A DNA stretch of 64,000 nucleotides from Hyphomicrobiales bacterium (lineage in GTDB: Bacteria; Pseudomonadota; Alphaproteobacteria; Rhizobiales; Rhizobiaceae). Positions 56,031 to 64,000 of this stretch are shown one piece after another. The notes under the pieces were generated by a model. That model had not been told where the DNA came from and made no database searches. It saw nothing but the letters and a program-made list of their open reading frames with translations. Position 1 is the stretch's first letter. Each line of letters opens with the position of its first letter. The stretch lies in NCBI GenBank assembly GCA_900465675.1, contig UBJR01000013.1:1-64000 (forward strand). The letters run 5' to 3'. The position numbers and the translations under genes were made by a program.

Positions 56031-56867
56031 TCAAAGTCCGAACAACGCCGCGCCAAGCGGCGCTGCTGTGCCGCCTCTTATCAATGAAAAACACGTCGCA
56101 AGCAAGAAAGCCGCAAAGCAGGCGAAAATCAGGCCATCGACGCGGTCCATAACGCCGCCATGTCCCGGAATGAGACGGCTGGAATCCTTGACGCCGAAGC
56201 GGCGCTTGATGAAGGATTCGAAGAGATCTCCGGCCTGGCTGCAGACCGACAGGATGAACGCGACCGCAGCGGCGACCAGCCAATCGGCCTCAGGCACCAG
56301 GAAATAGGCAATCAGGCTGCCGGCGATCACAGCAGAAACCGCGCCACCCATCGCGCCCGACTGGGTCTTTCCGGGAGAAATCTTCGGTGCCAGCTTCGGC
56401 CCGCCGATTGCGCGGCCAACGAAATAGGCGAGGATATCGGTCGCCCATACCACGGCAAACAGGAAAAGCATGGCATGCAGGCCGCCTGTATCGGCGCCAC
56501 GGATCTCAGCCAGCGCAATGCCCGTCAGCCCGGCATAGACGACACCTGCCGGAAACCAGCGGCTGACGCCACGCAGCAGCGTGAAGCCGATGGCAACGAT
56601 GAAAACTGCCAGGAGAAGTCCGAGGGCCCAATCGAAGCGGCCAAGGAGAATTGCGAGGGCGATAGCAGCCTGCCCGGCCCAGCCTGCGGCATTGGCAACC
56701 GGCTCCTCGACGCTAAGGCGGGTGATCGTCGACCATTCATAGTAGATCAACAGCCCGATCAGCGCCGACAGCGCCTGGAACGCCAATCCACCGTACCAGG
56801 TCGCCGCAAGCACGATGATGGCAAGGATGATGCCCGAGATGATGCGAAGCTTCAGTTCCTGCTGCAT
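56031..56867 (-). CDS. cdsA: Phosphatidate cytidylyltransferase CdsA
   Basis: 278 residues, an integral membrane enzyme making CDP-diacylglycerol for phospholipids. The family signature KDSSRLIPGHGGVMDRVDGL near the C-terminus is intact. It has about seven to eight hydrophobic helices. The ATG at 56867 shares one base with the uppS TGA (TGATG), so it is translationally coupled. Confidence 0.95.
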   Translation of the reverse strand: MQQELKLRIISGIILAIIVLAATWYGGLAFQALSALIGLLIYYEWSTITRLSVEEPVANAAGWAGQAAIALAILLGRFDWALGLLLAVFIVAIGFTLLRGVSRWFPAGVVYAGLTGIALAEIRGADTGGLHAMLFLFAVVWATDILAYFVGRAIGGPKLAPKISPGKTQSGAMGGAVSAVIAGSLIAYFLVPEADWLVAAAVAFILSVCSQAGDLFESFIKRRFGVKDSSRLIPGHGGVMDRVDGLIFACFAAFLLATCFSLIRGGTAAPLGAALFGL

Positions 56868-57610
56868 CAAGTACCCACTGCCGCGGCTTGCGACGACAGT
56901 CCGCCGAAGCGGCGGTCGCGGGCGGCGTATTTCTCAAGCGCCGAATAGAACAGCTCGCGTCCGAAATCCGGCCAGTATTCCGGCACGAAGATCAGCTCGG
57001 AATAGGCGGCCTGCCAGAGCAGAAAATTGGACAGCCGCTCTTCGCCGCTGGTGCGGATGATCAGGTCCGGATCCGGAATGCCGGCCGTATCGAGCCGGGC
57101 GTTGATCAGCGCTGGCGTAATGTCCTGCGTCCGCAGACGGCCGGCCTCAACGTCCTTGGCAAGGCTGACCATGGCTCTCGCCATCTCGTCGCGCGAGCCG
57201 TAGTTGAAAGCGATGACCAGCGTCAGCGCGGTATTGTTGCTGGTCGTCTCTTCGGCTTCCAGCAGCAAATCGAGAATATCGCTGCGCAACGTGTGGCGGT
57301 CGCCGATGATGCGGATGCGGACATTCTCCGAGTGAAGCTCGGCGAGATCGCGACGGATGAAAGCCTTGAGAAGGCCCATCAGGTCGGAAACCTCAGCCTC
57401 CGGCCGGCGCCAGTTTTCGGACGAAAATGCAAAAAGGGTCAGATACTTGATGCCAGCGTCACCGGCAGCGCGGACGGTCGCACGGACCGCCTCCACGCCT
57501 TTGCGGTGCCCCATGGCGCGCGGCAAGCCGCGTTGCTTGGCCCAACGGCCGTTGCCATCCATGATGATGGCAACATGTTCTGGCATGCTCACGAATGCTG
57601 GTTCCGACAT
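56867..57610 (-). CDS. uppS: Undecaprenyl diphosphate synthase UppS (isoprenyl transferase)
   Basis: 247 residues. It makes undecaprenyl-PP, the lipid carrier for peptidoglycan and O-antigen. Signatures: HVAIIMDGNGRWAKQRGLPRAMGHRKGVEAVR, TLFAFSSENWRRP and the C-terminal DLIIRTSGEERLSNFLLWQAAYSEL. The ATG at 57610 is chosen; the frame opens further upstream at 57709. It is followed directly by cdsA. Confidence 0.96.
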   Translation of the reverse strand: MSEPAFVSMPEHVAIIMDGNGRWAKQRGLPRAMGHRKGVEAVRATVRAAGDAGIKYLTLFAFSSENWRRPEAEVSDLMGLLKAFIRRDLAELHSENVRIRIIGDRHTLRSDILDLLLEAEETTSNNTALTLVIAFNYGSRDEMARAMVSLAKDVEAGRLRTQDITPALINARLDTAGIPDPDLIIRTSGEERLSNFLLWQAAYSELIFVPEYWPDFGRELFYSALEKYAARDRRFGGLSSQAAAVGT

Positions 57611-57644
57611 TTCCCGTCCGGTCTCTTGGGGCGCAGGCGAAAGC

Positions 57645-58205
57645 CTAGACCTGCATGATTTCCTTTTCCTTCTCGGCAAGCAAGCGATCGATTTCGGAAA
57701 TCGTCTCATCCGTCATCTTCTGCACACGATCGGATTGCGCCCGGCTTTCATCCTGGCCAATGACACCGTCCTTTTCGGCTTTCTTAAGGCCGTCCATGCC
57801 GTCGCGGCGAACATGGCGAATCGCCACCTTGCTCTTTTCGGCATAGTCGTGAGCAACCTTGACCAGCGACTTGCGGCGCTCTTCGTTGAGCTCAGGCAGC
57901 GGAATGCGGAGATTCTGGCCATCGACGATCGGGTTGAGACCGAGGTTCGATTCGCGGATCGCGCGATCGGTGGCGCCGACCATCGACTTGTCCCAGACGG
58001 AGACCGACAGCATGCGCGGCTCGGGAACGGTGATGTTGGCAACCTGGTTCAGGGGCATGCGCGAACCATAGGCTTCGACGGTGACCGGATCCAGAATGTT
58101 GGCCGAGGCACGGCCGGTGCGCAGCGATGCGATATCGCTCTTGAATGAGGAAACTGCGCCATCCATGCGGCGCTTGATTTCCTTGATGTCGATGCCTTCG
58201 CTCAT
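57645..58205 (-). CDS. frr: Ribosome recycling factor
   Basis: 186 residues, standard length. It splits post-termination ribosomes with EF-G. Conserved RTGRASANILDPVTVEAYGSRMPLNQVANI and the C-terminal helix with EKEIMQV are present. An ATG two codons upstream (58211) is possible. Follows pyrH by 53 bp. Confidence 0.97.
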   Translation of the reverse strand: MSEGIDIKEIKRRMDGAVSSFKSDIASLRTGRASANILDPVTVEAYGSRMPLNQVANITVPEPRMLSVSVWDKSMVGATDRAIRESNLGLNPIVDGQNLRIPLPELNEERRKSLVKVAHDYAEKSKVAIRHVRRDGMDGLKKAEKDGVIGQDESRAQSDRVQKMTDETISEIDRLLAEKEKEIMQV

Positions 58206-58258
58206 AGTCATGCTCCCGTCTCAGTCGGAATCGCGCCGTGTTTGCGGCGCCGTCTTTG

Positions 58259-58981
58259 TCAGTTGTCGGATACGATGGTCTTGAGACCACCGCCCGTCAA
58301 GATTTCAGCGAAACCGCCCTTCTCGTGGATCGAGAAGACGATAATCGGAATGGAATTTTCGCGGGCGAGCGCGACGGCTGCCACGTCCATGACCGCAAGG
58401 CCCTTGTCGAGCACTTCCTTGTGGGTCAGGCGGTCAAAGCGCGTCGCATCGGGGACCTTCTTCGGATCAGCCGAATAGATGCCGTCAACCTGCGTGCCCT
58501 TGAAGATCGCTTCTGCGCCCATTTCGGCGGCGCGCAGTGCTGCAGCCGAATCGGTGGTGAAGAAGGGATTGCCAGTACCGCCGGCGAAAATCACCACGCG
58601 GCCAAGCGACAGGTGATAGAGCGTCGCGCGCTGGGAGAAGCTTTCACAGATCTCCGGCATGGCGATAGCCGACAGCACGACGGTGTCGATATTCAGCTTG
58701 CGTAGCGAGGTCGCCAGCGCCAACGCATTGATGACGGTTGCGAGCATCCCCATGTGGTCGCCGGTCACCCGGTCGCCGCCCTTGGAGGCTACGGCAACGC
58801 CGCGAAAAATATTGCCGCCGCCGACGACGACGCCGACTTCAACGCCCATATGGCGGGCTTCCGCGATATCGGAAGCAATGCGGTCCGCAACCGCTACGTC
58901 GATGCCAAAACCCTGGCTGCCCATGAGGGCTTCGCCGGAAGCCTTGAGTAGAACGCGTTTGTAGACAGGCTCTCGCGACAT
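58259..58981 (-). CDS. pyrH: UMP kinase PyrH
   Basis: 240 residues. It phosphorylates UMP to UDP and is the hexameric amino-acid-kinase-fold type. Signatures: KRVLLKASGEALMG, VVVGGGNIFRG, GDHMGMLATVINALAL and GTGNPFFTTDSAAALRA. ATG at 58981 (MSREPVYKRVLLK) preferred to an upstream Met at 59029. Follows tsf by 95 bp. Confidence 0.97.
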   Translation of the reverse strand: MSREPVYKRVLLKASGEALMGSQGFGIDVAVADRIASDIAEARHMGVEVGVVVGGGNIFRGVAVASKGGDRVTGDHMGMLATVINALALATSLRKLNIDTVVLSAIAMPEICESFSQRATLYHLSLGRVVIFAGGTGNPFFTTDSAAALRAAEMGAEAIFKGTQVDGIYSADPKKVPDATRFDRLTHKEVLDKGLAVMDVAAVALARENSIPIIVFSIHEKGGFAEILTGGGLKTIVSDN

Positions 58982-59076
58982 CTTGGCTCCTCGTTTATCA
59001 CCGCTGACTGCCGGATACACGAAGGGCATCGCGTTGTCACGCGATGCCCTTGCGTTTTCACATGTAAGAGAGGCTA

Positions 59077-60003
59077 TCAGCCCTTGGCGACAGCGGCGAC
59101 TTCGGCGGCGAAGTCGCTCTCTTCCTTTTCGACGCCTTCGCCAAGCAGGAGACGTGCCATGCCGACGACTTCGATCTTGGCGCCAGCTTCCTTTTCGGCA
59201 GCCTGGACAGCAGCACCGACCGTCAGGTCAGGGTTGATGACGAAAGCCTGCGAGAGAAGAGCGACTTCTTCGAAGAACTTGCGCATGCGGCCTTCAACCA
59301 TCTTTTCGATGATCGCTTCCGGCTTGCCGGATTCGCGGGCCTGTTCGATGAAGACGTTGCGTTCGCGCTCGGCAACAGCAGCATCGACTTCTTCAGAACG
59401 GATGGCGAGCGGGTTGGTCGCAGCGATGTGCATGGCAACCTGGCGGCCGATCGACGTCAGGACAGCCTTGTCGCCTTCCGACTTCAGCGCGACGAGAACG
59501 CCGAGCTTGCCGATGCCGTCGCCGGCAGCGTTGTGGATGTAGGTCGCGACAACGCCGTGCTCGACTTCGAGCTTGGCAGAGCGGCGCAGCGTCATGTTCT
59601 CGCCGATGGTGGCGATCGCGTCCTTGATGGTGTCGATAACCGGCTTGCCGGATGCCGGGTAGGTCGCAGCCGCGATGGCTTCAACCGTGCCGTCGGTCGC
59701 AAGCGCAACGCTGGCGATACCGCGAACGAGGTCCTGGAAGGCGTCGTTACGGGCAACGAAGTCGGTTTCCGAGTTGAGCTCGACGACAACGGCCTTGTGG
59801 CCAGCGCCGGCGATGGCGATCAGGCCTTCAGCAGCAGCGCGGCCAGCCTTCTTGTCGGCCTTGGAGATGCCCTTGGCGCGGAGCCAGTCGATCGATGCTT
59901 CGATGTCGCCGTTGTTTTCGAGCAGCGCCTTCTTGCAGTCCATCATGCCTGCGCCAGACTTTTCGCGCAGTTCCTTCACCAGTGCAGCCGTAATCTCGGT
60001 CAT
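59077..60003 (-). CDS. tsf: Elongation factor Ts
   Basis: 308 residues. It regenerates EF-Tu-GTP. N-terminal UBA-like ITAALVKELREKSGAGMMDCKKAL and the TDFVARN motif (ELNSETDFVARNDAF) are typical. The ATG at 60003 is the standard start. A 239-bp gap to rpsB upstream probably contains part of the rpsB-tsf transcript. Confidence 0.97.
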   Translation of the reverse strand: MTEITAALVKELREKSGAGMMDCKKALLENNGDIEASIDWLRAKGISKADKKAGRAAAEGLIAIAGAGHKAVVVELNSETDFVARNDAFQDLVRGIASVALATDGTVEAIAAATYPASGKPVIDTIKDAIATIGENMTLRRSAKLEVEHGVVATYIHNAAGDGIGKLGVLVALKSEGDKAVLTSIGRQVAMHIAATNPLAIRSEEVDAAVAERERNVFIEQARESGKPEAIIEKMVEGRMRKFFEEVALLSQAFVINPDLTVGAAVQAAEKEAGAKIEVVGMARLLLGEGVEKEESDFAAEVAAVAKG

Positions 60004-60242
60004 AAGCTTCCTCTTTGTCGGTTCAACGGTGGCCCGCGAAACGCGTGCGGCACCGGATTGAGGCACGAAATGTACCTGTATGTATGACAGCGTGATGAAT
60101 GACGCGCCATAACGAAACATGTCAGGCAATGGCGGATGCCTTCGCCTGAAAAGGTCAAGGCCGCCGGAACTTCGCAAAGTCTCGCGCGGCCTTTTCCCAA
60201 TTCAGTCAAGCAAAGCGAACCGCAAGATCCGCCGCTTGTTTA

Positions 60243-61010
60243 TCAGGCCTGAGCCGTCTCATCGAGCGCCGGCTCGGCCGGAGCTTCGAAGGAAGCGCCG
60301 AGGTCACGGCCAGACGAGCTCTGCTGACGCGCAATGCCATCGAGGGCAGCGCGAGCAATCAGGTCGCAGTAGAGAGCGATGGCGCGCGACGCGTCGTCGT
60401 TACCCGGGATCGGGTAGTCGATGAGGTCCGGATCGCAGTTCGAGTCGATGATGGCGACGACCGGGATGCCGAGGCGCTTGGCTTCGTCGATCGCGATCTT
60501 TTCCTTGTTGGTGTCGATGATGAACATCAGGTCCGGCGTGCCGCCCATGTCCTTGATACCACCAAGGGCCTTGTCGAGCTTTTCGCGCTCGCGCTCAAGG
60601 TTCAGACGTTCCTTCTTCGTGAAGCCGGAGGCGTCGCTGGAAAGGATTTCGTCAAGCTTGCGCAGGCGCTGGATCGAGTTGGAGATCGTCTTCCAGTTGG
60701 TCATCATGCCGCCGAGCCAACGCGAGTTGACGTAGTACTGAGCGGAACGCTTGGCCGAGTCAGCGATGAGCTCGGAAGCCTGACGTTTGGTGCCAACGAA
60801 CAGAACGCGGCCGCCACGGGCAACCGTGTCGCTGACGATCTGCAGAGCGCGCGACAGCATCGGAACGGTCTGAGCCAGGTCGATGATGTGGATGTTGTTG
60901 CGATCGCCGAAAATGTACGGCTTCATCTTCGGGTTCCAGCGGTGCGTCTGGTGGCCGAAGTGGACCCCTGCTTCGAGGAGCTGGCGCATAGAGAAATCGG
61001 GCAATGCCAT
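60243..61010 (-). CDS. rpsB: 30S ribosomal protein S2
   Basis: 255 residues, with MRQLLEAGVHFGHQTHRWNPKM at the N-terminus, DTNKEKIAIDEAKRLGIPVVAIIDSNCDP and the C-terminal IPGNDDASRAIALY. Usual rpsB-tsf order. The 209 bp upstream contains its promoter and leader; I could not identify a known leader element. Confidence 0.97.
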   Translation of the reverse strand: MALPDFSMRQLLEAGVHFGHQTHRWNPKMKPYIFGDRNNIHIIDLAQTVPMLSRALQIVSDTVARGGRVLFVGTKRQASELIADSAKRSAQYYVNSRWLGGMMTNWKTISNSIQRLRKLDEILSSDASGFTKKERLNLEREREKLDKALGGIKDMGGTPDLMFIIDTNKEKIAIDEAKRLGIPVVAIIDSNCDPDLIDYPIPGNDDASRAIALYCDLIARAALDGIARQQSSSGRDLGASFEAPAEPALDETAQA

Positions 61011-61219
61011 GCCTTGTTATCCTTTTCCGGTTGAACCTCCGCAAGGCGAACAGCATCCTCTTTGAGAATGCCACCGGGCGGAACAATCCGGATTTCTCCC
61101 GGACAATCCCATGCCTTACGTGTGGAATGCGGGTGCCCTTACAGTCGATTCACCTCGATTGCAAGGGTTTCTCTGAAAAAACCGACACCCGGAGATCTGA
61201 GCGCCGGGCCTTACCGGCA

Positions 61220-61927
61220 TCAGTTGGGCTCTGCGGGGCACGGCCAATCTGTGGGAGCCTTCAGCCCCGAGGGCAGCTTCGTCGTGGCGTCGCCGCATGC
61301 GAGATCGATCTGCGCCTGTTCCAGCCCGGTCGCAGTCGAAAGATCGACGCCTTCGATGCGCGTCAGATACATGAAGGCGCGGTCGAAACTGACCTTTCCG
61401 CCAAGCGTCGCGCCAACCAGATTGGCGCGCGACAGGTTTGCCAGCGCGAACTTGGATTCGCTGAGCGTCGCCTTGGCGAAGTTGGTGCGGCCAAGCTCGG
61501 CCTTCTCGAAGCTGGCGCCTGACAACTGTGCACCGGTGAAATCGGCACGCTGCAACTCGGCCGCGGCGAAGGATGCCTTCTGCGCCGATGCGCTCTGGAA
61601 GACCGAGCGATAGGCTTCGATCTTGTCGAATTTCGCACCGTCGGCCTTGGCATTCTCGAGCCAGGCGCGGATCAGGGTCGCCTTTTCGAAATTGGCTGAT
61701 GTCAGGTTGGCACCCTTGAGGCTCGTCTGCGACAGGTCGGCATCGGCTAGATTGGCGCCTTCGAAGTCGCTCGATTCGAGCATCAGGTTCTTCTTGTTGC
61801 AATTGCTCCAATCGATGCCGGACGCTGGCGTCTCGCCGCAATCGGCGGCAAATGCCGGCATGGCTGCGCAGAAGGCTGCGAGCGCAATGACCGAAGAAGC
61901 AAGCATTTTCACTGGCATGCAGGTCAT
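61220..61927 (-). CDS. Secreted pentapeptide-repeat protein
   Basis: 235 residues. A signal peptide (MLASSVIALAAFCAAMPAFA, cleavage near AFA-AD) is followed by about 20 tandem A(D/N)LXX-type repeats (EGANLADADLSQTSLKGANL and so on), forming a right-handed beta-helix. Some cysteines flank the repeats (DCGET, SNCNKK, CGDATT). The ATG at 61927 has GGGGGAGG just upstream. Periplasmic location likely; function unknown. Confidence 0.85.
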   Translation of the reverse strand: MTCMPVKMLASSVIALAAFCAAMPAFAADCGETPASGIDWSNCNKKNLMLESSDFEGANLADADLSQTSLKGANLTSANFEKATLIRAWLENAKADGAKFDKIEAYRSVFQSASAQKASFAAAELQRADFTGAQLSGASFEKAELGRTNFAKATLSESKFALANLSRANLVGATLGGKVSFDRAFMYLTRIEGVDLSTATGLEQAQIDLACGDATTKLPSGLKAPTDWPCPAEPN

Positions 61928-61975
61928 GCCATCCTCCCCCGGAAAAAGACCTGCCGCGTCGAAGCGGCTATTCAG

Positions 61976-62815
61976 CTACTTACAGGTCTCGGGCTTCTTG
62001 TCGAGCATTTCCAGCTTCGCGAGCTTGCCGGTCAGGACGAAATCACCGTAGTCCATGGTGAGATCGCGGGTAATGCCGTTCTCGTAGAGCTTGAACGACA
62101 TCCGGTAGACAGGCAAGGCGTCCGTCTTGCTGTTTTCGTTGAAGTAGGAAATCGTCACCGGCCAGAAAGCCTGCTTGGCGAAGGCGCCGGCATTGCCGGC
62201 ATCGGCCTCGTCGCCCGCCTTGGGGCTGATCTGCTTGCCGACGACGGTCGTCGTCGCCAGCGCCTTGTCGCCATCATCGGATCCGTCGAAGACGCGGGCC
62301 TCAAAGAAGCGTTTGCCAGACTTGGCGTTCTCGATCACGTCGAGCATGTGTTCCGTAGGGAAGCGGCTTTCCGCCAGCTGCAATTCCTTCGTCTGCGGGC
62401 TCGTCAGGTCGACGGTCACGCCATTCGGCTTGTCGCTGGCCGCGCCGTTGACTTCCTTGTCCAACTGGTCGTCGGTGAAGGACTTGGTCTCGAAGGTGAA
62501 TTTGCGGTCCTTGATATTTTCGAAGGTCTTGGTCTGCTGGTCGCTGACCCGGGTGTTTTCACCCGTATCGATCTGCGTCACGAAGCGGAAATTGGTGGTG
62601 AAGCCTTCGCAGTAACTTCCATTAAACTCATAGACCATGCGGCCGGACATGCCGGCGATGCCTGAACGTTCGGATGCGTCCTTAAGTTCGAGATCGTAGA
62701 TCGCGCGATGCGCCACGAGACCTGACGCAATCGCAGCGCCCGCCGCGGGCGCGGCGGCTAAGGCCGGTGCGGAAACGCTTGCGATAAGCAGAGCGGCAAG
62801 ACTCGATCGGAACAT
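61976..62815 (-). CDS. eipB: Envelope integrity protein EipB (DUF1849)
   Basis: 279 residues with a signal peptide (MFRSSLAALLIASVSAPALAA). It matches DUF1849/EipB, a periplasmic beta-spiral protein needed for envelope integrity in Brucella. Cysteines C69 (GSYCEGF) and C278 (PETCK) are the family pair that forms a disulfide. It lies 48 bp before the pentapeptide gene in the same direction. Confidence 0.9.
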   Translation of the reverse strand: MFRSSLAALLIASVSAPALAAAPAAGAAIASGLVAHRAIYDLELKDASERSGIAGMSGRMVYEFNGSYCEGFTTNFRFVTQIDTGENTRVSDQQTKTFENIKDRKFTFETKSFTDDQLDKEVNGAASDKPNGVTVDLTSPQTKELQLAESRFPTEHMLDVIENAKSGKRFFEARVFDGSDDGDKALATTTVVGKQISPKAGDEADAGNAGAFAKQAFWPVTISYFNENSKTDALPVYRMSFKLYENGITRDLTMDYGDFVLTGKLAKLEMLDKKPETCK

Positions 62816-62951
62816 CCATTATCTCCTGTTGGACTCGGCCGCGATGTTATAAGAACGCTTTCGGCCAAATCGAGGCTGGAAGCTGTCATACGCAACATTC
62901 TAGTCTTGATGCATAATTTTTGAAGCATTGACAATGAAAGTGGAGGCGAAA

Positions 62952-63419
62952 ATGTCCGACCAGATTGCCGCAAAACTCAAGGAAATGGGGATAACCCTGC
63001 CGCAAGCCGCTGCTCCGGCTGCCAATTATGTTCCCTATGTGATCAGCGGCGGCCTTCTCTACATTTCCGGCCAGCTCCCCATGGAAGGCGGCAAGGTCGC
63101 CGTCACCGGCCATCTCGGCAAGAATGTCGACGTCGCGGCCGGCCAACGCGCCGCAGAACTTTGCGCCATCAACATCCTGGCGCAGGCCAGTGCCGCACTC
63201 GGCGGCGACCTCGGCCGCATCAAGCGCGTCATCAAGCTCAACGGCTTTGTCGCGTCGGCGCCTGAATTCGTCGAGCAGCACCTCGTCATCAACGGCGCCT
63301 CCAACCTGATCGCCAATGTTCTCGGCGACGCCGGCAAACATGCCCGCGCTGCCGTCGGCATGGCCGCGCTGCCGTTCAACGCCGCCGTCGAAATCGATGC
63401 CATCTTGGAAATCGCATAA
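62952..63419 (+). CDS. RidA-family protein (YjgF/YER057c/UK114 type 1)
   Basis: 155 residues. The family's reactive-imine deaminase fold is shown by LLYISGQLPMEGGKVAVTGHLGKNVDV and the conserved HARAAVGMAALPFNAAVEIDAILEI with the substrate-binding Arg. Start at 62952 with GGAGG upstream; an earlier ATG at 62928 is less likely. It ends 1 bp before the glycerophosphodiesterase gene, so both are co-translated. Confidence 0.9.
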   Translation: MSDQIAAKLKEMGITLPQAAAPAANYVPYVISGGLLYISGQLPMEGGKVAVTGHLGKNVDVAAGQRAAELCAINILAQASAALGGDLGRIKRVIKLNGFVASAPEFVEQHLVINGASNLIANVLGDAGKHARAAVGMAALPFNAAVEIDAILEIA

Positions 63420-63420
63420 C

Positions 63421-64000
63421 ATGACCTCCGCCGCTTGGATCAAGGAACTGCCGGTCGCGCATCGCGGCTATCACGACACCAACAAGCTCGTCTGGGAAAA
63501 CACGCTGACGGCGTTTTCGCGCGCCGTCGAGGCGGGTTTCGCCATCGAGTGCGATCTGCATTATGCCTCCGACGGCGTTCCGATCGTTTTCCACGACGAG
63601 AACCTTGAGCGCCTCTGCAACATGCCGGGCGACATCCGCGAGCGGACCTCCAAGGAGCTCGGCCTGCTCTCCGTTGGCGGCACCGCCGACAAGATCCCGA
63701 CGCTGAAGCAGCTGCTCGATCTCGTTCAGGGCAAGGTTCCTCTGGTGCTTGAGCTCAAGGGCCGTGAAGCCGATGACGAGGGCTTTGCCGAGACCGTGCT
63801 CGAGGTGCTGGAAGGCTATCAGGGCAAGGTCGCGCTGATGAGCTTCGACCACTGGCTGCTGCGCGACCTGAAGGAACTGAAGGCGCCCTACCCCGTCGGC
63901 CTGACGGCTGGCGGTAACAAGCCCGAGGAATTCGAGGTTCACGAGAAGGCGATGGCGCTCGGCCTCGATTTCATCTCCTATTTCTTCGCGGATCTGCCGA
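63421..64000 (+). CDS. Glycerophosphodiester phosphodiesterase (3' truncated by window)
   Basis: The visible 193 residues start MTSAAWIKELPVAHRGYHD. The HRG motif, ENTLTAF, the metal-binding IECDLHYASDG with VFHDENLERL, and the TIM-barrel LVLELKGR segment match UgpQ-like GDPD enzymes, which release glycerol 3-phosphate from glycerophosphodiesters. It starts 1 bp after the RidA-family gene. The C-terminus is outside the window. Confidence 0.92.
   Translation, partial: MTSAAWIKELPVAHRGYHDTNKLVWENTLTAFSRAVEAGFAIECDLHYASDGVPIVFHDENLERLCNMPGDIRERTSKELGLLSVGGTADKIPTLKQLLDLVQGKVPLVLELKGREADDEGFAETVLEVLEGYQGKVALMSFDHWLLRDLKELKAPYPVGLTAGGNKPEEFEVHEKAMALGLDFISYFFADLP

Overview
The window is a piece of an alphaproteobacterial chromosome, almost certainly from the Rhizobium/Agrobacterium group (Rhizobiales). 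The evidence is gene content and order: dusB-ntrB-ntrC-ntrY-ntrX-dat-hfq-hflX; eno-ftsB-pdhA-pdhB-pdhC-lpdA-lipA, with a lipoyl domain on the E1-beta subunit; rpsB-tsf-pyrH-frr-uppS-cdsA-rseP-bamA-lpxD-fabZ-lpxA-lpxI-lpxB; a LexA operator of the GAAC-N7-GAAC type; and the cysG-DUF2849-sulfite reductase-DUF934 set. From about 8.14 kb to the end nearly everything is tightly packed core genome.

Positions 1 to about 8.1 kb are different. They hold one side of a Tn7-like transposon: tnsB (5' end outside the window), tnsC/tniB and tniQ/tnsD on the + strand, then two genes on the - strand. These two are an FAD/NAD(P)-type oxidoreductase and, starting immediately after its stop codon, a protein with a trypsin-like fold whose catalytic serine is replaced by alanine (GDAGAP) and whose catalytic histidine motif is missing. 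The two genes are richer in A+T than their surroundings and are the only visible cargo. Four degenerate YTAG + A/T-tract direct repeats at 8016-8108 look like transposase binding sites at the transposon end, roughly 40-50 bp before an AEC-family transporter. This cargo pair is the best candidate for an undescribed (possibly defence-related) system. That function is inference only.

Layout after the island: 8.1-14.3 kb, AEC transporter, a UbiH-type hydroxylase and the sulfite reductase/siroheme operon. 14.5-17.5 kb, nucleotide deaminase, MazG, an FAD monooxygenase and a small membrane protein. 17.5-27.7 kb, nitrogen two-component regulators NtrBC and NtrYX with DusB, D-amino-acid aminotransferase, Hfq and HflX. 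27.8-30.9 kb, IspDF, a CinA-type amidase, a small secreted protein, a RatA/COQ10 protein and a P-loop kinase. 31-41 kb, lipoyl synthase, the pyruvate dehydrogenase complex, an FtsB-like protein and enolase. 41.2-47.9 kb, KdsA, a VOC protein, LexA, ComEC and citrate synthase. 47.9-61 kb, lipid A / outer-membrane biogenesis and translation factors. 61.2-64 kb, a pentapeptide-repeat protein, EipB, a RidA-family protein and a truncated glycerophosphodiesterase.

Functionally the core segments supply sulfite reduction with its siroheme cofactor, nitrogen-responsive regulation, acetyl-CoA formation from enolase through PDH to citrate synthase (with LipA making the lipoyl cofactor), and envelope assembly (KDO, lipid A, BamA, undecaprenyl-PP, CDP-diacylglycerol). 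I saw no tRNA, rRNA or CRISPR array.
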